This document shows positions 35,934 to 43,483 of a DNA stretch of 64,000 bases, piece by piece. Source of the DNA: Mycolicibacterium sp. CR10. GTDB lineage: Bacteria > Actinomycetota > Actinomycetes > Mycobacteriales > Mycobacteriaceae. The position numbers and the translations under genes are program-made. The stretch is from the NCBI RefSeq assembly GCF_005222675.1, contig NZ_STGE01000009.1, positions 186,001 through 250,000 on the forward strand, in the 5' to 3' direction. How positions within the stretch are numbered: position 1 is the stretch's first letter; each line of letters begins with the position of its first letter. The notes under the pieces were generated by a model that did not search any database, was not told the origin of the DNA, and was given only the letters and a program-made list of their open reading frames with translations.

Positions 35934-36752
35934 GTGGCTGACGAGGAGGGGTTCGCGGTCGAGGATGCGCTCGACGAGCTCTACTCGGCGAGGCCGGAGG
36001 ATTTCACCGCCACGCGGACCGCGCTGGCCGCGAAGGCCAAGGCCGTCGGCGACCCGGCGGCGGCCGCACGCATCACCGGCTGCCGTAAACCCACGACGGC
36101 GGCGTGGGTCGTCAATGCCCTGGCGATCGGAGGGACGGCCGGGGCGCGGCTGACCGAGCTGGGATCACGACTGCGGGAGGCGCACGGCGCCATGGACGGC
36201 GACGCGATCCGGGCGCTGACCACCGAACAGCGCACGCTCGTCGAGGAACTCACCCGCGCCGGCGTCGGTGCGGCAGGGCTGACGCAGCCGTCCCCGGCGC
36301 TGCGCGACGACGTCACCGCGACGCTGCAGGCGGCCATCGCCGACCCCGATGTCGCCGCCCGTCTGGGCCGGCTGACCAAGGCCGAACAGTGGTCGGGCTT
36401 CGGTGAATTCAGCTTCACCGCAGCGGTTTCCGCCACTGCTAAGGGGCGAAAAACCACCCCGCAACCCGTCGCGGCGCCGGCCCCGCCGCGCGACCGGCCC
36501 ACGCAGGAGGCAAGGGCGGCGGTCGCCCAGGCCGAGCGTTCCAAGTCGGAGGCCGACGCGGCACTGACCGAACTGCAGTCCGACGTCGCTGCCGCCCGGC
36601 TGCGCCACCAGGATGCGCGCCGCAGGCTGGCGGACGCCGAGCAGGCGATGACCGCGGCCGAGGATGCCTACGACGCCGCCAAGCGGGCCAGCCGTGACGC
36701 GGCCGCCGCCGTCAAGGCCGCCAAGCAACGCCTGAGGGAAGCGACCGGTTAG
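35934..36752 (+). CDS. Hypothetical coiled-coil protein
   Basis: 272-residue soluble protein with no recognised domain. The N-terminal half (DALDELYSARPEDFTATR, ARITGCRKPTTAAWVVNALA) is conserved-looking and helical. The C-terminal 90 residues are Ala/Glu/Arg-rich heptads (QAERSKSEADAALTELQ) that should form a long coiled coil. GTG 35934 is chosen; a GTG at 35925 is the alternative and would overlap kup. No ribosome site. A DNA- or envelope-associated role is possible for such proteins but unproven. Confidence 0.75.
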   Translation: MADEEGFAVEDALDELYSARPEDFTATRTALAAKAKAVGDPAAAARITGCRKPTTAAWVVNALAIGGTAGARLTELGSRLREAHGAMDGDAIRALTTEQRTLVEELTRAGVGAAGLTQPSPALRDDVTATLQAAIADPDVAARLGRLTKAEQWSGFGEFSFTAAVSATAKGRKTTPQPVAAPAPPRDRPTQEARAAVAQAERSKSEADAALTELQSDVAAARLRHQDARRRLADAEQAMTAAEDAYDAAKRASRDAAAAVKAAKQRLREATG

Positions 36753-36770
36753 TTTGCGGCTGTTCGCCGC

Positions 36771-36776
36771 TAGTCT
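36771..36776 (+). promoter_or_regulatory. -10-like element TAGTCT
   Basis: Matches the mycobacterial TANNNT -10 form. It would place the transcript start near 36783, giving either a leaderless ATG at 36785 or a 32-base leader with AAGGGG ahead of ATG 36815. Confidence 0.4.
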
Positions 36777-36814
36777 GGCCCCAGATGACCGTTCGAGGAC
36801 AAGGGGACTCGGGG

Positions 36815-37090
36815 ATGAAGCTTCGGGTGCTGCCCTACGTCACCGTCGAGATCGACGACCGGGTGCGACGACGGCTGCGAATCGCGGGCGAGCGGGTGCG
36901 GATCAACATCCGGGCCTACCTGCGCAGCGCGGCCGACGACGTCGACATCGCGGGCGACCGGGTGCGCGGGATGTGCGACCGCGCCGTGGACAAGGTCGAC
37001 TCCGTGGTCGCTTCCGTCAACGACAAGCTCGGGCCTACCGAACCCGCCCCGGGGCCGCAGCTGCGCGTTGTCGGGCGCGAGGCGAGCTAG
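36815..37090 (+). CDS. Small basic hypothetical protein, stop codon at an IS insertion site
   Basis: 91-residue soluble protein, strongly charged (DDRVRRRLRIAGERVRINIR), with no recognised domain. ATG 36815 has AAGGGG (36801-36806) at good spacing; ATG 36785 would add ten residues. Its TAG stop at 37088-37090 lies inside the GCTAGC duplicated by the IS481 element, so the coding part is intact and only downstream DNA is separated. It may be co-transcribed with the coiled-coil gene 62 bp upstream. Confidence 0.65.
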   Translation: MKLRVLPYVTVEIDDRVRRRLRIAGERVRINIRAYLRSAADDVDIAGDRVRGMCDRAVDKVDSVVASVNDKLGPTEPAPGPQLRVVGREAS

Positions 37091-37091
37091 C

Positions 37092-37103
37092 TGTACCCGG
37101 CAG
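37092..37103 (+). repeat. Left terminal inverted repeat of the IS481 element
   Basis: TGTACCCGGCAG, exact reverse complement of the right end. Confidence 0.95.
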
Positions 37104-37134
37104 GGACCTTGTTGACGGTTTGGCTGTGAGAAGG

Positions 37135-37192
37135 GAGGACCTCCGGGCTTAGTGGAGATGTCTGACGTCTCTACTCACACACGGAGGTCCTC
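37135..37192 (+). promoter_or_regulatory. Hairpin that would mask the transposase ribosome site
   Basis: GAGGACCTCCG (37135-37145) is perfectly complementary to CGGAGGTCCTC (37182-37192), which contains the Shine-Dalgarno GGAGG and abuts the GTG start. An inner stem AGTGGAGA (37151-37158) pairs with TCTCTACT (37168-37175) with one G-U. A transcript entering from outside would fold and hide the ribosome site; a transcript starting inside the left arm would not. This anti-read-through device is known from other IS families. Confidence 0.7.
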
Positions 37193-38161
37193 GTGCCCCA
37201 CGCTAATGCGCGCTTGACCGTTCATGGTCGTCAACTTCTCGTCGACCGGATTCTGATCGGCGGTCGTAAACCCGCTCATGTCGCTGCTGAACTCGGTGTA
37301 TCTCGACAATGTGCGTATCGATGGGTACGCCGATTCCTCGAGGAAGGCCCGGCCGGGCTGGTTGACCGATCGTCTCGTCCGCACCGGTGCCCCCGCCGCA
37401 CGAAGCCAGAAGTCGAACTCGCCATCGTGGAACTGCGGCGATCCTCTCGGCGGGGCCAGCAGTACATCGCCGAGGCACTCAACGTGCCGGCGCGAACCGT
37501 CAGCACGATCCTGCGTCGCCACGAGCTGCCCTACCTACGGGAGTGCGATCCACTGACTGGACAGATCATTCGTGCGTCGAAGGTCACCGCAGTTCGCTAC
37601 GAACGACAACAGCCCGGTGAGTTAGTCCACATGGATGTCAAGAAGATTGGCCGAATCCCTGACGGTGGCGGATGGAAGGCCCGGGGGCGGCCCGGCAGCC
37701 AGACCCAAGCCCGAAAGAAGGCCAAGATCGGCTACGACTACGTCCACTCCGTCGTCGATGACCACTCCCGACTGGCTTATTCGGAAATCCTGGCCGACGA
37801 AAGAGGCGCTACCTGCGCCGCGTTCCTCCAACGCGCCGCTGACTACTTCCGCGCCTACGGAATCAAGCACATCGACGCCATCATGACCGACAACGCATGG
37901 GCCTATCGGTGGTCACTGCGGGACGTCGTCTCCAGGCTCGGCGCCCGCCAGGTCTTCATCAGGCCGCACTGCCCCTGGCAGAACGGCAAAGTTGAGCGCT
38001 ACAACCGGACCCTGCAAACCGAATGGGCATACCGGCAAGTCTTCACCACCAACGACGCACGATGTGCAGCCCTTGCACCATGGCTCACGCACTACAACAA
38101 TCAACGACGCCACTCAGCCATCGGAGGCCAACCCCCGATCAGCCGACTGTCACCAACCTGA
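37193..38161 (+). CDS. IS481-family DDE transposase
   Basis: 322-residue transposase. The N-terminal HTH is RKPAHVAAELGVSRQCAYRWVRRF (residues about 25-48), followed by a second HTH-like region. The rve catalytic core has Asp in LVHMDVKKIG, Asp in AIMTDNAW and Glu in QNGKVERYNRTL, followed by YNNQRRHSAIGGQPP, typical of IS481. GTG start with GGAGG 5 bases upstream. The 3' end overlaps the new end of the methionine aminopeptidase gene on the other strand by 12 bp. Appears functional. Confidence 0.95.
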   Translation: MPHANARLTVHGRQLLVDRILIGGRKPAHVAAELGVSRQCAYRWVRRFLEEGPAGLVDRSSRPHRCPRRTKPEVELAIVELRRSSRRGQQYIAEALNVPARTVSTILRRHELPYLRECDPLTGQIIRASKVTAVRYERQQPGELVHMDVKKIGRIPDGGGWKARGRPGSQTQARKKAKIGYDYVHSVVDDHSRLAYSEILADERGATCAAFLQRAADYFRAYGIKHIDAIMTDNAWAYRWSLRDVVSRLGARQVFIRPHCPWQNGKVERYNRTLQTEWAYRQVFTTNDARCAALAPWLTHYNNQRRHSAIGGQPPISRLSPT

Positions 38162-38950
38162 CTGCCGGGTACAGCTAGCTGCGCTCACCTGAGTCAGTAC
38201 GCGCGGGCCGGCCTCGGTGATGGCGATGGTGTGCTCGGAGTGCGCCGTGTTCGACCCGTCAGCCGAGCGCAGTGTCCAGCCGTCGGCGTCGATGGCGAGG
38301 CGGTCACTGCCCCGTGACCACCAGGGTTCGAGCGCGAGGGTCATTCCCGCCCGCAGCAAGAGGCCACGTCCACGTCGTCCGCGGTTGGAGACGTGCGGAT
38401 CTTCGTGCATCGTGCGCCCCAGTCCGTGCCCGCCGAACTCGGCGTTGACGCGGTATCCGGCGGCCGTGGCGACTTCGCCGATCGCGGCGGAGACGTCACC
38501 GAGGCGACCGCCCGGCACCGCCGCGGCGATGCCGGCCTCGAGGGCTCGCTGTGTCGACTCGATCAGCGCCGCGTCGGCGGCGTCGGCTGTGCCTCCGACG
38601 ATGACCGTGACCGCGGCATCGGCGACCCAACCATCGATCGACACCGCGAAGTCCAGGCTCAGCACGTCGCCATCACGGAGCACGTAGTCATGTGGCATGC
38701 CATGCAGCACAGCGTCGTTGACCGACAGACAGATGACGTTCCGGAATGGGCCGCGACCGAAGGACGGCGCGTAATCCCAGTAGCACGACTGCGCTCCGCG
38801 GTCGGCGATGAGCTCCCGGGCATGGTGCTCGAGCTGCATCAGGTTCACTCCCGGCTCCGCCTCGATCGACAGCGTTGCCAGCGTGTCCGCGACGAACTCA
38901 CCCGTGACCGCCATCTTGTCGATCTCGTGGGCGGTCTTGAGTTCGATCAT
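38150..38950 (-). CDS. map: Type I methionine aminopeptidase with IS-derived C-terminus
   Basis: 266-residue metalloprotease that removes initiator Met from nascent proteins. The pita-bread fold and five metal ligands are visible: two Asp in LDFAVSIDGWVADAA, His in GGHGLGRTMHEDPH, Glu in LEPWW and Glu in HSEHTIAIT. ATG 38950 with GGAGG 6 bases upstream. The last residues CTRQSGW and the stop come from the IS481 right end. Without the insertion the frame would continue about 16 residues into the neighbouring gene before a stop. The catalytic domain is complete, so activity is probably kept. It is divergent from an XRE regulator with two operators between them. Mycobacteria usually have other map genes, so this is likely an extra copy. 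Confidence 0.92.
   Translation of the reverse strand: MIELKTAHEIDKMAVTGEFVADTLATLSIEAEPGVNLMQLEHHARELIADRGAQSCYWDYAPSFGRGPFRNVICLSVNDAVLHGMPHDYVLRDGDVLSLDFAVSIDGWVADAAVTVIVGGTADAADAALIESTQRALEAGIAAAVPGGRLGDVSAAIGEVATAAGYRVNAEFGGHGLGRTMHEDPHVSNRGRRGRGLLLRAGMTLALEPWWSRGSDRLAIDADGWTLRSADGSNTAHSEHTIAITEAGPRVLTQVSAASCTRQSGW
38162..38173 (-). repeat. Right terminal inverted repeat of the IS481 element
   Basis: CTGCCGGGTACA, reverse complement of the left end; followed by the GCTAGC duplication at 38174-38179. Confidence 0.95.
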
Positions 38951-38970
38951 GTCGGGCCTCCGTCGTCGTC

Positions 38971-38984
38971 GGTATTTTTATACC
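38971..38984. promoter_or_regulatory. Operator-like palindrome, site 1 (map side)
   Basis: GGTATTTTTATACC, 20 bases upstream of the map start. It shares the GGTATTT-N2-ATACC form with site 2, 34 bp away centre to centre. The AT-rich word stands out against the GC-rich surroundings. Confidence 0.7.
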
Positions 38985-39002
38985 GTTGCGACGGTACCAG
39001 GT

Positions 39003-39020
39003 CCGGTATTTGAATACCGG
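39003..39020. promoter_or_regulatory. Operator-like palindrome, site 2 (XRE side)
   Basis: CCGGTATTTGAATACCGG is a perfect 18-bp palindrome containing the same GGTATTT-N2-ATACC core as site 1. It directly precedes the -10 element of the XRE gene, a position that allows autorepression. Confidence 0.75.
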
Positions 39021-39021
39021 C

Positions 39022-39027
39022 TATGCT
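39022..39027 (+). promoter_or_regulatory. -10 element TATGCT of the XRE gene
   Basis: Fits TANNNT and would set the transcript start at about 39034-39035, on the ATG at 39035. This supports a leaderless mRNA and decides the start codon. Confidence 0.55.
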
Positions 39028-39034
39028 GTGCCGC

Positions 39035-39301
39035 ATGGTGCGTATCCCTCTGAGCCCCGAGCAGGTGAAGGCCGGGCAGCGCCTCGGCGCGCTGATCCGA
39101 TCAGCCCGAGCGGGCCGCGACCCCGAGACGATCGCGCGTGACGCCGGTATCTCACCGGAGACGCTGCGCAAGATCGAGGTTGGCAGAATGCCCAGCCCGA
39201 GTTTCGGCACGGTGATCGGACTCTGCAACGCGCTCGGCATGCCTCTGCAGGATGCCGTCGAGGCCTGGCGTGGAACAGCCGACGAACGGATGGCCATCTA
39301 G
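39035..39301 (+). CDS. Small XRE-family HTH regulator divergent from map
   Basis: 88-residue protein made of one Cro/C1-type HTH: LGALIRSARAGRDPETIARDAGISPETLRKIEVGRMPSPSFGTV in part, residues about 15-58, plus a short C-terminal helix. Size and content resemble minimal autoregulators. ATG 39035 is preferred over ATG 39023 because the -10 TATGCT spans the latter. The paired palindromes between it and map are the obvious target. No ligand domain is present, so control may come through protein partner, degradation or dosage. Confidence 0.85.
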   Translation: MVRIPLSPEQVKAGQRLGALIRSARAGRDPETIARDAGISPETLRKIEVGRMPSPSFGTVIGLCNALGMPLQDAVEAWRGTADERMAI

Positions 39302-39369
39302 CTGCATCGGTCAGGCGGACACCCGGACCGCAGTGGGCGCTGCGCCGGGATGTGTGCTGTCCTTGTCGG

Positions 39370-40281
39370 GTGATCGGCCATGGACTGACGGTGCTGCTGG
39401 CACTGCTGGCCGCCGTGTTCCTCGCCGTCGGGATTGTGGTGCGCCAGCGGGCCACCCTCGACGTGCCTGCCGAACTCGGCGTCAGCCCGGTGATGTTCAA
39501 GACGTTGATCCGCAGACCGCTGTGGTGGGCGGGCACCGGGTCCGCACTGGCCGGCTTCCTGTTCCAGGCGCTGGCGCTGGCCAACGGGTCGCTCCTGCTG
39601 GTGCAACCCATCCTCGTCTCGGCGCTGCTGTTCGCGCTGCCGCTCAGTGCCCGGCTGGCCCATCGGCAGGTGACGCGAGGCGAGTGGGGGTGGGCCGTGT
39701 TGCTCACCGTGGCGTTGGCGGTGTTCGTGCTGCTGGCCAAGGCCCGTCCCGGCGACTACGAGGCCTCGCTGTCCACCTCCGCGGTCGTCGCGGTGGTCTG
39801 CACCGCGGCGGTGACGGGCTGCGTGATCGTCGCGACCCGGATCGTCGGCTGGGCCCGCGCGGTATTGCTGGCCGTCGCGGTGGGCGTCCTGTTCGGCGTC
39901 GTCGCGGTGCTCACCAAGCTCGTCATGCACGTGCTGATCCACGACGGCGTGGCGGCGGTCCTGACGGCGCCGGTGCTGTACCTCTTGGTGCTGCTGGGAG
40001 TGGTGGCGATGCTGCTGCAGCAGTCCGCGTTTCACGCCGGGTCGCTGCAGACGTCGGTGCCGACGATGCTGGTGCTGGAACCCGTGATCGCGGTGCTTCT
40101 CGGGGCGATCGTCCTCGGCGAGCAGCTCGAAGTCGGACGCTGGGATGCGGTCGCGATCGCGTTCTCCACACTGGCGATGGCGGCGGGCACGATCGCACTG
40201 GGCCGGGACGAGGGCGCCTACGAGGAGGCGATCGAGGCCGCGGCCAAGCCCGTCGATCAAGCGACATCCGGAAGCGAATAG
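39370..40281 (+). CDS. DMT-superfamily (EamA-like) transporter
   Basis: 303-residue protein with about nine or ten membrane helices starting [20 protein letters not shown], organised as the drug/metabolite transporter fold. [19 protein letters not shown] and [24 protein letters not shown] are the paired repeat signatures. GTG 39370 chosen; GTG 39352 would add a Cys-rich hydrophilic tail. Cargo unknown; mycobacterial relatives are annotated only as multidrug or metabolite exporters. The 3' end overlaps the convergent sigma-factor gene by 25 bp. Confidence 0.82.
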   Translation: MIGHGLTVLLALLAAVFLAVGIVVRQRATLDVPAELGVSPVMFKTLIRRPLWWAGTGSALAGFLFQALALANGSLLLVQPILVSALLFALPLSARLAHRQVTRGEWGWAVLLTVALAVFVLLAKARPGDYEASLSTSAVVAVVCTAAVTGCVIVATRIVGWARAVLLAVAVGVLFGVVAVLTKLVMHVLIHDGVAAVLTAPVLYLLVLLGVVAMLLQQSAFHAGSLQTSVPTMLVLEPVIAVLLGAIVLGEQLEVGRWDAVAIAFSTLAMAAGTIALGRDEGAYEEAIEAAAKPVDQATSGSE

Positions 40282-40832
40282 CCTCTGCTCCTGGCCACGC
40301 CGGACAGTACGCGACGCAACTGCCTGCGGCCCCGGAACACCCGCGACATCACGGTGCCGACCGGGGCATCGGTGATCGCGGCGATCTCCCCGTACTTGCG
40401 ACCCTCGACGTCTGCGTAATAGACGGCGGTGCGAAAGGATTCGGGAAGCGAGGACATCGCGTCGGCGATCGAATGGTCGCCGAGGTGCGCGAGGGCCTGA
40501 TCCTCCGCCGAGCGGGGGCCCGCGGTCCAGCGGTCGTCATGGGCCAGGAGCTGGCTGTCGCTGAACTCGTCGGTGAACTGGAGAGCCGGCCTACGCTGCC
40601 GCTTGCGGTACTCGTTGATGTGGGTGTTGGCCATGATCCGGTACAGCCACCCCGCGAGGTTCGTGCCGTCGGTGAAGCTGTCGAAGGCCGCGTACGCCTT
40701 GGCCGCCGTCTCCTGGAGAAGGTCTTCGGCGTCGGTGTGATCGCGGGTCAGCCCGAAGGCATGCCGGTACATACCGGTGAGCTGTGGGATCGCGTCCCGC
40801 TCGAAGCGTTGGCTGAGCTCGTCGTCGGGCAT
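40257..40832 (-). CDS. ECF RNA polymerase sigma factor (SigH-like)
   Basis: 191-residue group IV sigma factor. Region 2 is [28 protein letters not shown] with the region 2.4 -10 reader ([23 protein letters not shown]). Region 4 is [38 protein letters not shown]. The sequence closely follows mycobacterial SigH (RFERDAIP start, [14 protein letters not shown], QRRP linker), which controls thiol and heat stress. Unlike sigH, no ZAS-type anti-sigma gene follows: the downstream neighbour is the convergent transporter. ATG 40832. Control may therefore be transcriptional or by an unlinked anti-sigma. Confidence 0.9.
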   Translation of the reverse strand: MPDDELSQRFERDAIPQLTGMYRHAFGLTRDHTDAEDLLQETAAKAYAAFDSFTDGTNLAGWLYRIMANTHINEYRKRQRRPALQFTDEFSDSQLLAHDDRWTAGPRSAEDQALAHLGDHSIADAMSSLPESFRTAVYYADVEGRKYGEIAAITDAPVGTVMSRVFRGRRQLRRVLSGVARSRGYSLPDVA

Positions 40833-40919
40833 GGGATGCTCCTGGGGGCCGGCGGAAACACTGTGGTCCCACCCTCCCGCCGAGCTCGCCCGAAGTCTGC
40901 CCGGCTGGCCTCCAGATCG

Positions 40920-40937
40920 GTTGGGGTCAACCCCAAC
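40920..40937 (-). terminator. Terminator-like hairpin after the FDOR gene
   Basis: GTTGGGG-N4-CCCCAAC, a perfect 7-bp stem (8-bp arms if drawn with a 2-base centre), 12 bases beyond the FDOR stop and ahead of the sigma-factor start. No U-tract. It could equally be an operator for the sigma gene. Confidence 0.5.
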
Positions 40938-40949
40938 GTCGTCCTCGGG

Positions 40950-41369
40950 TTATCCCCCGTGCCATGAGGCCCACTGCCGCACCTCGATGGTGACGACGGG
41001 GCCGTCGAGCGCGAGTCGCTCGTACTGGGCGTACTTCTGGCGCAGCAGTGCGTAACCCGTGGCCATCTCCACCCCACCGTGGTGAACGGCGGCGATGCCG
41101 TCGGCGCGCACCCACCACAGCTGCGACCAGTCGTCGTCGTAGTGGTCGACCAGAAGGCTCACCGCCGGGTTGGCCTCGATGTTGGCCAGCCTGCGCAGTC
41201 GCCGGGTCTTCTTCGGCTTGGCGTCGACCGCGGTGTACAGCACATCGCTGCGGTGCTCGGGCGCGGCGAACACCACCGGGACCACGTGGGGTGAGCCGTC
41301 GGGCCGCACCGTGGACAACACGGCAACCGGGGCAGCTGCGAATGCGCCCGCAGCATCGAATTCCGCCAT
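40950..41369 (-). CDS. PPOX-class F420-dependent FDOR protein (TIGR03668-like)
   Basis: 139-residue split-barrel protein. [25 protein letters not shown] is the first cofactor strand; [26 protein letters not shown] the basic deazaflavin-phosphate segment; and [21 protein letters not shown] is characteristic of the TIGR03668 subgroup. Predicted F420-dependent reductase, substrate unknown. ATG 41369. Divergent from the ABC importer operon across 106 bp. Confidence 0.87.
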   Translation of the reverse strand: MAEFDAAGAFAAAPVAVLSTVRPDGSPHVVPVVFAAPEHRSDVLYTAVDAKPKKTRRLRRLANIEANPAVSLLVDHYDDDWSQLWWVRADGIAAVHHGGVEMATGYALLRQKYAQYERLALDGPVVTIEVRQWASWHGG

Positions 41370-41475
41370 CGGTCCAGGGTATGTTCGAACGGCTCGCTGG
41401 ATTCGTTCACTGCGGAGTCGCAGCGCGGTAACCGCTCATCTACTGCGCAGCCTCCTGCTCATCGGAAGGTTCGGC

Positions 41476-42627
41476 ATGGTCATTTCCCGGAACTCGTCAC
41501 CGCTGCTCTCCAGAGTCCTCGCCGTCGCGGCATCCGCGCTGCTCGTCACGGGGGCGGTCGCGTGCGCGCCTCCCGAGAAGGACAATTCGGGCGCCGAGAC
41601 GTCGTCCGGTGTCAAGGCCGCGGAGGCCACCTCCGCGCAGGACTTCGGCGGAATGGACGGACTGGTCGAGGCCGCCAAGGGCGAGGGCGAGCTCAATGTG
41701 ATTGCGCTGCCACCGGATTGGGCCAACTACGGCGCGATCATCAAGGCCTTCGGCGACAAGTACGGCATCAAGGTCAACTCGGCCCAGCCCGATGCCTCCA
41801 GCCAGGACGAGATCAACGCCGCCAACCAGCAGAAGGGCCGCAGCAGCGCGCCCGACGTCTTCGACCTCGGCCAGTCCGTGGCGCTGGCGAACACCGCGAT
41901 GTTCGCGCCCTACAAGGTCGAGACGTTCGACGACATCCCGGCCGCGTTCAAGGATGCCGACGGCACCTGGGTCAACGACTACGGCGGCTACATGTCGATC
42001 GGTTTCGATTCGGCCAAGGTCCCACCGGTCACCAACGTCAACGATCTGCTCAAGCCCGAGTACCAGGGCAAGGTGGCGCTCAACGGCGATCCGACACAGG
42101 CGGGCGCCGCGTTCTCCGGTGTCCTGATGGTCGCGCTGTCGCAGGGCGGGTCGGCGGACGACATCGCACCGGGCGTCGAGTTCTTCCGCAAGCTCAAGCA
42201 GGCGGGCAACTTTCTGCCGGTCGATCCGACGCCGGCGACCATCGAGTCCGGCCAGACACCGGTGGTCATCGACTGGAACTACACCAATGCCAGCGAGACC
42301 AAGAAGCTGCCCAGCTGGCAGGTCGTGGTGCCACCGGACAACGCGGTGGCCGGCTACTACTACCAGGCGATCAACAAGGACGCGCCGCATCCCGCCGCCG
42401 CTCGGCTGTGGCAGGAGTTCCTCTACAGCGACGAGGGCCAGAACCTGTTGGCCCAGGGCGGTGTTCGGCCCGTGCGGGCCGACAACATGATTGCCGACGG
42501 CACGCTCGCCGAGGAGGTGGCGTCCTCGATGCCGGTCGTCGACGGACCGGTGACGGTGCCGACGCCCGACCAGACCGAGGCGGCCTCGAAGTACCTGGCG
42601 GACAACTGGGCCGCAGCGGTTGGCTGA
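41476..42627 (+). CDS. ABC importer substrate-binding lipoprotein
   Basis: 383-residue extracellular solute-binding protein, first gene of a four-gene ABC importer. The signal peptide has a hydrophobic core (LSRVLAVAASALLVTG) with Cys in AVACAPP as probable lipid anchor; the residue at -3 is Ala, so the lipobox is imperfect. The mature part has GELNVIALPPDWANYGAII and VVIDWNYTNASETK, a cluster-D fold (polyamine, iron, thiamine or phosphonate binders). ATG 41476 has GGAAGGT 5 bases upstream. The solute cannot be named; the order binding protein-permease-permease-ATPase with a TOBE ATPase fits the polyamine/iron/phosphonate group. Confidence 0.88.
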   Translation: MVISRNSSPLLSRVLAVAASALLVTGAVACAPPEKDNSGAETSSGVKAAEATSAQDFGGMDGLVEAAKGEGELNVIALPPDWANYGAIIKAFGDKYGIKVNSAQPDASSQDEINAANQQKGRSSAPDVFDLGQSVALANTAMFAPYKVETFDDIPAAFKDADGTWVNDYGGYMSIGFDSAKVPPVTNVNDLLKPEYQGKVALNGDPTQAGAAFSGVLMVALSQGGSADDIAPGVEFFRKLKQAGNFLPVDPTPATIESGQTPVVIDWNYTNASETKKLPSWQVVVPPDNAVAGYYYQAINKDAPHPAAARLWQEFLYSDEGQNLLAQGGVRPVRADNMIADGTLAEEVASSMPVVDGPVTVPTPDQTEAASKYLADNWAAAVG

Positions 42628-43483
42628 CGTGGCCGGTGTCGGCCGCCGCGTCAAGGAGGCGCTTCCGCTGCTGCCGTTTCTGACCGTCGTGGCGATCTTC
42701 CTGATCATCCCGACGGTCACGGTGGTGGTGAGCTCGGTGTACACCGACGGCGTCTTCTCGCTGGAGCGGGTCGCGGCGCTGTTCACCGGTACCGCGCTGT
42801 CGGCGCTGGCCAACAGCGTGCTGCTGTCGGGGGCCACCGCGCTCTTAGGTGCGGTGCTCGGCGCGGTGATGGCCTGGCTGATCGTCAGCAGCCCGCCCAC
42901 GTCGATGGTGCGCCGAGCCGTGCTGTCGCTGTGCAGCGTGCTGGCCCAATTCGGCGGTGTGGCACTGGCATTCGCGTTCCTGGCGACGGTCGGGCTCAAC
43001 GGGGTGCTGACGCTGTGGGTGCAGCAGGTCTTCGGGTGGAACCTGGCGGGCAGCGGCTGGCTGTACAGCCTCAGCGGCCTGATCCTGGTCTACACCTACT
43101 TCCAGATCCCGCTGATGGTCATCGTGTTCGTCCCGGCACTCGAGGGGCTGCGCGACCAATGGCGCGAGGCGGCCGTGAGTCTGGGGGCGTCGACATGGGC
43201 GTACTGGCGCGAGGTGGCGATCCCGTTGCTGACGCCGGCGTTCCTCGGATCGGCGTTGTTGTTGTTCGCCAACGCCTTTGCCGCCTACGCCACCGCCGCG
43301 GCGCTCGTCAGCCAGGGGAGCCCGATTCTGCCACTGCTGATCCGGGCATCGCTGGTCAGCGAAGTGGTGCTGGGCCAGGAGGGCTTCGCCTACGCGCTGG
43401 CGTTGGAGATGATCGTGGTGGTGGCGGTGGTCATGCTCGCCTACAACCTGCTGGTCCGGCGCAGCGCACGGTGGCTCAGGTGA
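42620..43483 (+). CDS. ABC importer permease 1
   Basis: 287-residue inner-membrane permease with six helices. The EAA loop that docks the ATPase reads LRDQWREAAVSLGASTWAYWREVAIP. TTG 42620 overlaps the binding-protein stop by 8 bases; GTG 42629, right after that stop, is an equally good start. The stop overlaps the next GTG, so the two permeases are translationally coupled and probably form a heterodimer. Confidence 0.9.
   Translation: MADVAGVGRRVKEALPLLPFLTVVAIFLIIPTVTVVVSSVYTDGVFSLERVAALFTGTALSALANSVLLSGATALLGAVLGAVMAWLIVSSPPTSMVRRAVLSLCSVLAQFGGVALAFAFLATVGLNGVLTLWVQQVFGWNLAGSGWLYSLSGLILVYTYFQIPLMVIVFVPALEGLRDQWREAAVSLGASTWAYWREVAIPLLTPAFLGSALLLFANAFAAYATAAALVSQGSPILPLLIRASLVSEVVLGQEGFAYALALEMIVVVAVVMLAYNLLVRRSARWLR

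Larger units (their letters stand above)
37092..38173 (+). mobile_element. Complete IS481-family insertion sequence
   Basis: 1082-bp element bounded by perfect 12-bp terminal inverted repeats TGTACCCGGCAG. Similarity between the ends continues inward for about 28 bases with mismatches. A 6-bp direct duplication GCTAGC flanks it (37086-37091 and 38174-38179). This matches the NCTAGN target preference known for IS481. One intact transposase gene fills it. It looks recent: ends, duplication and ORF are all undamaged. Confidence 0.95.

Noticed and set aside
34082..35941. 619-codon plus-strand frame opposite kup
   Set aside because: Composition of a reversed membrane-protein gene (His/Arg/Asp rich); no features.
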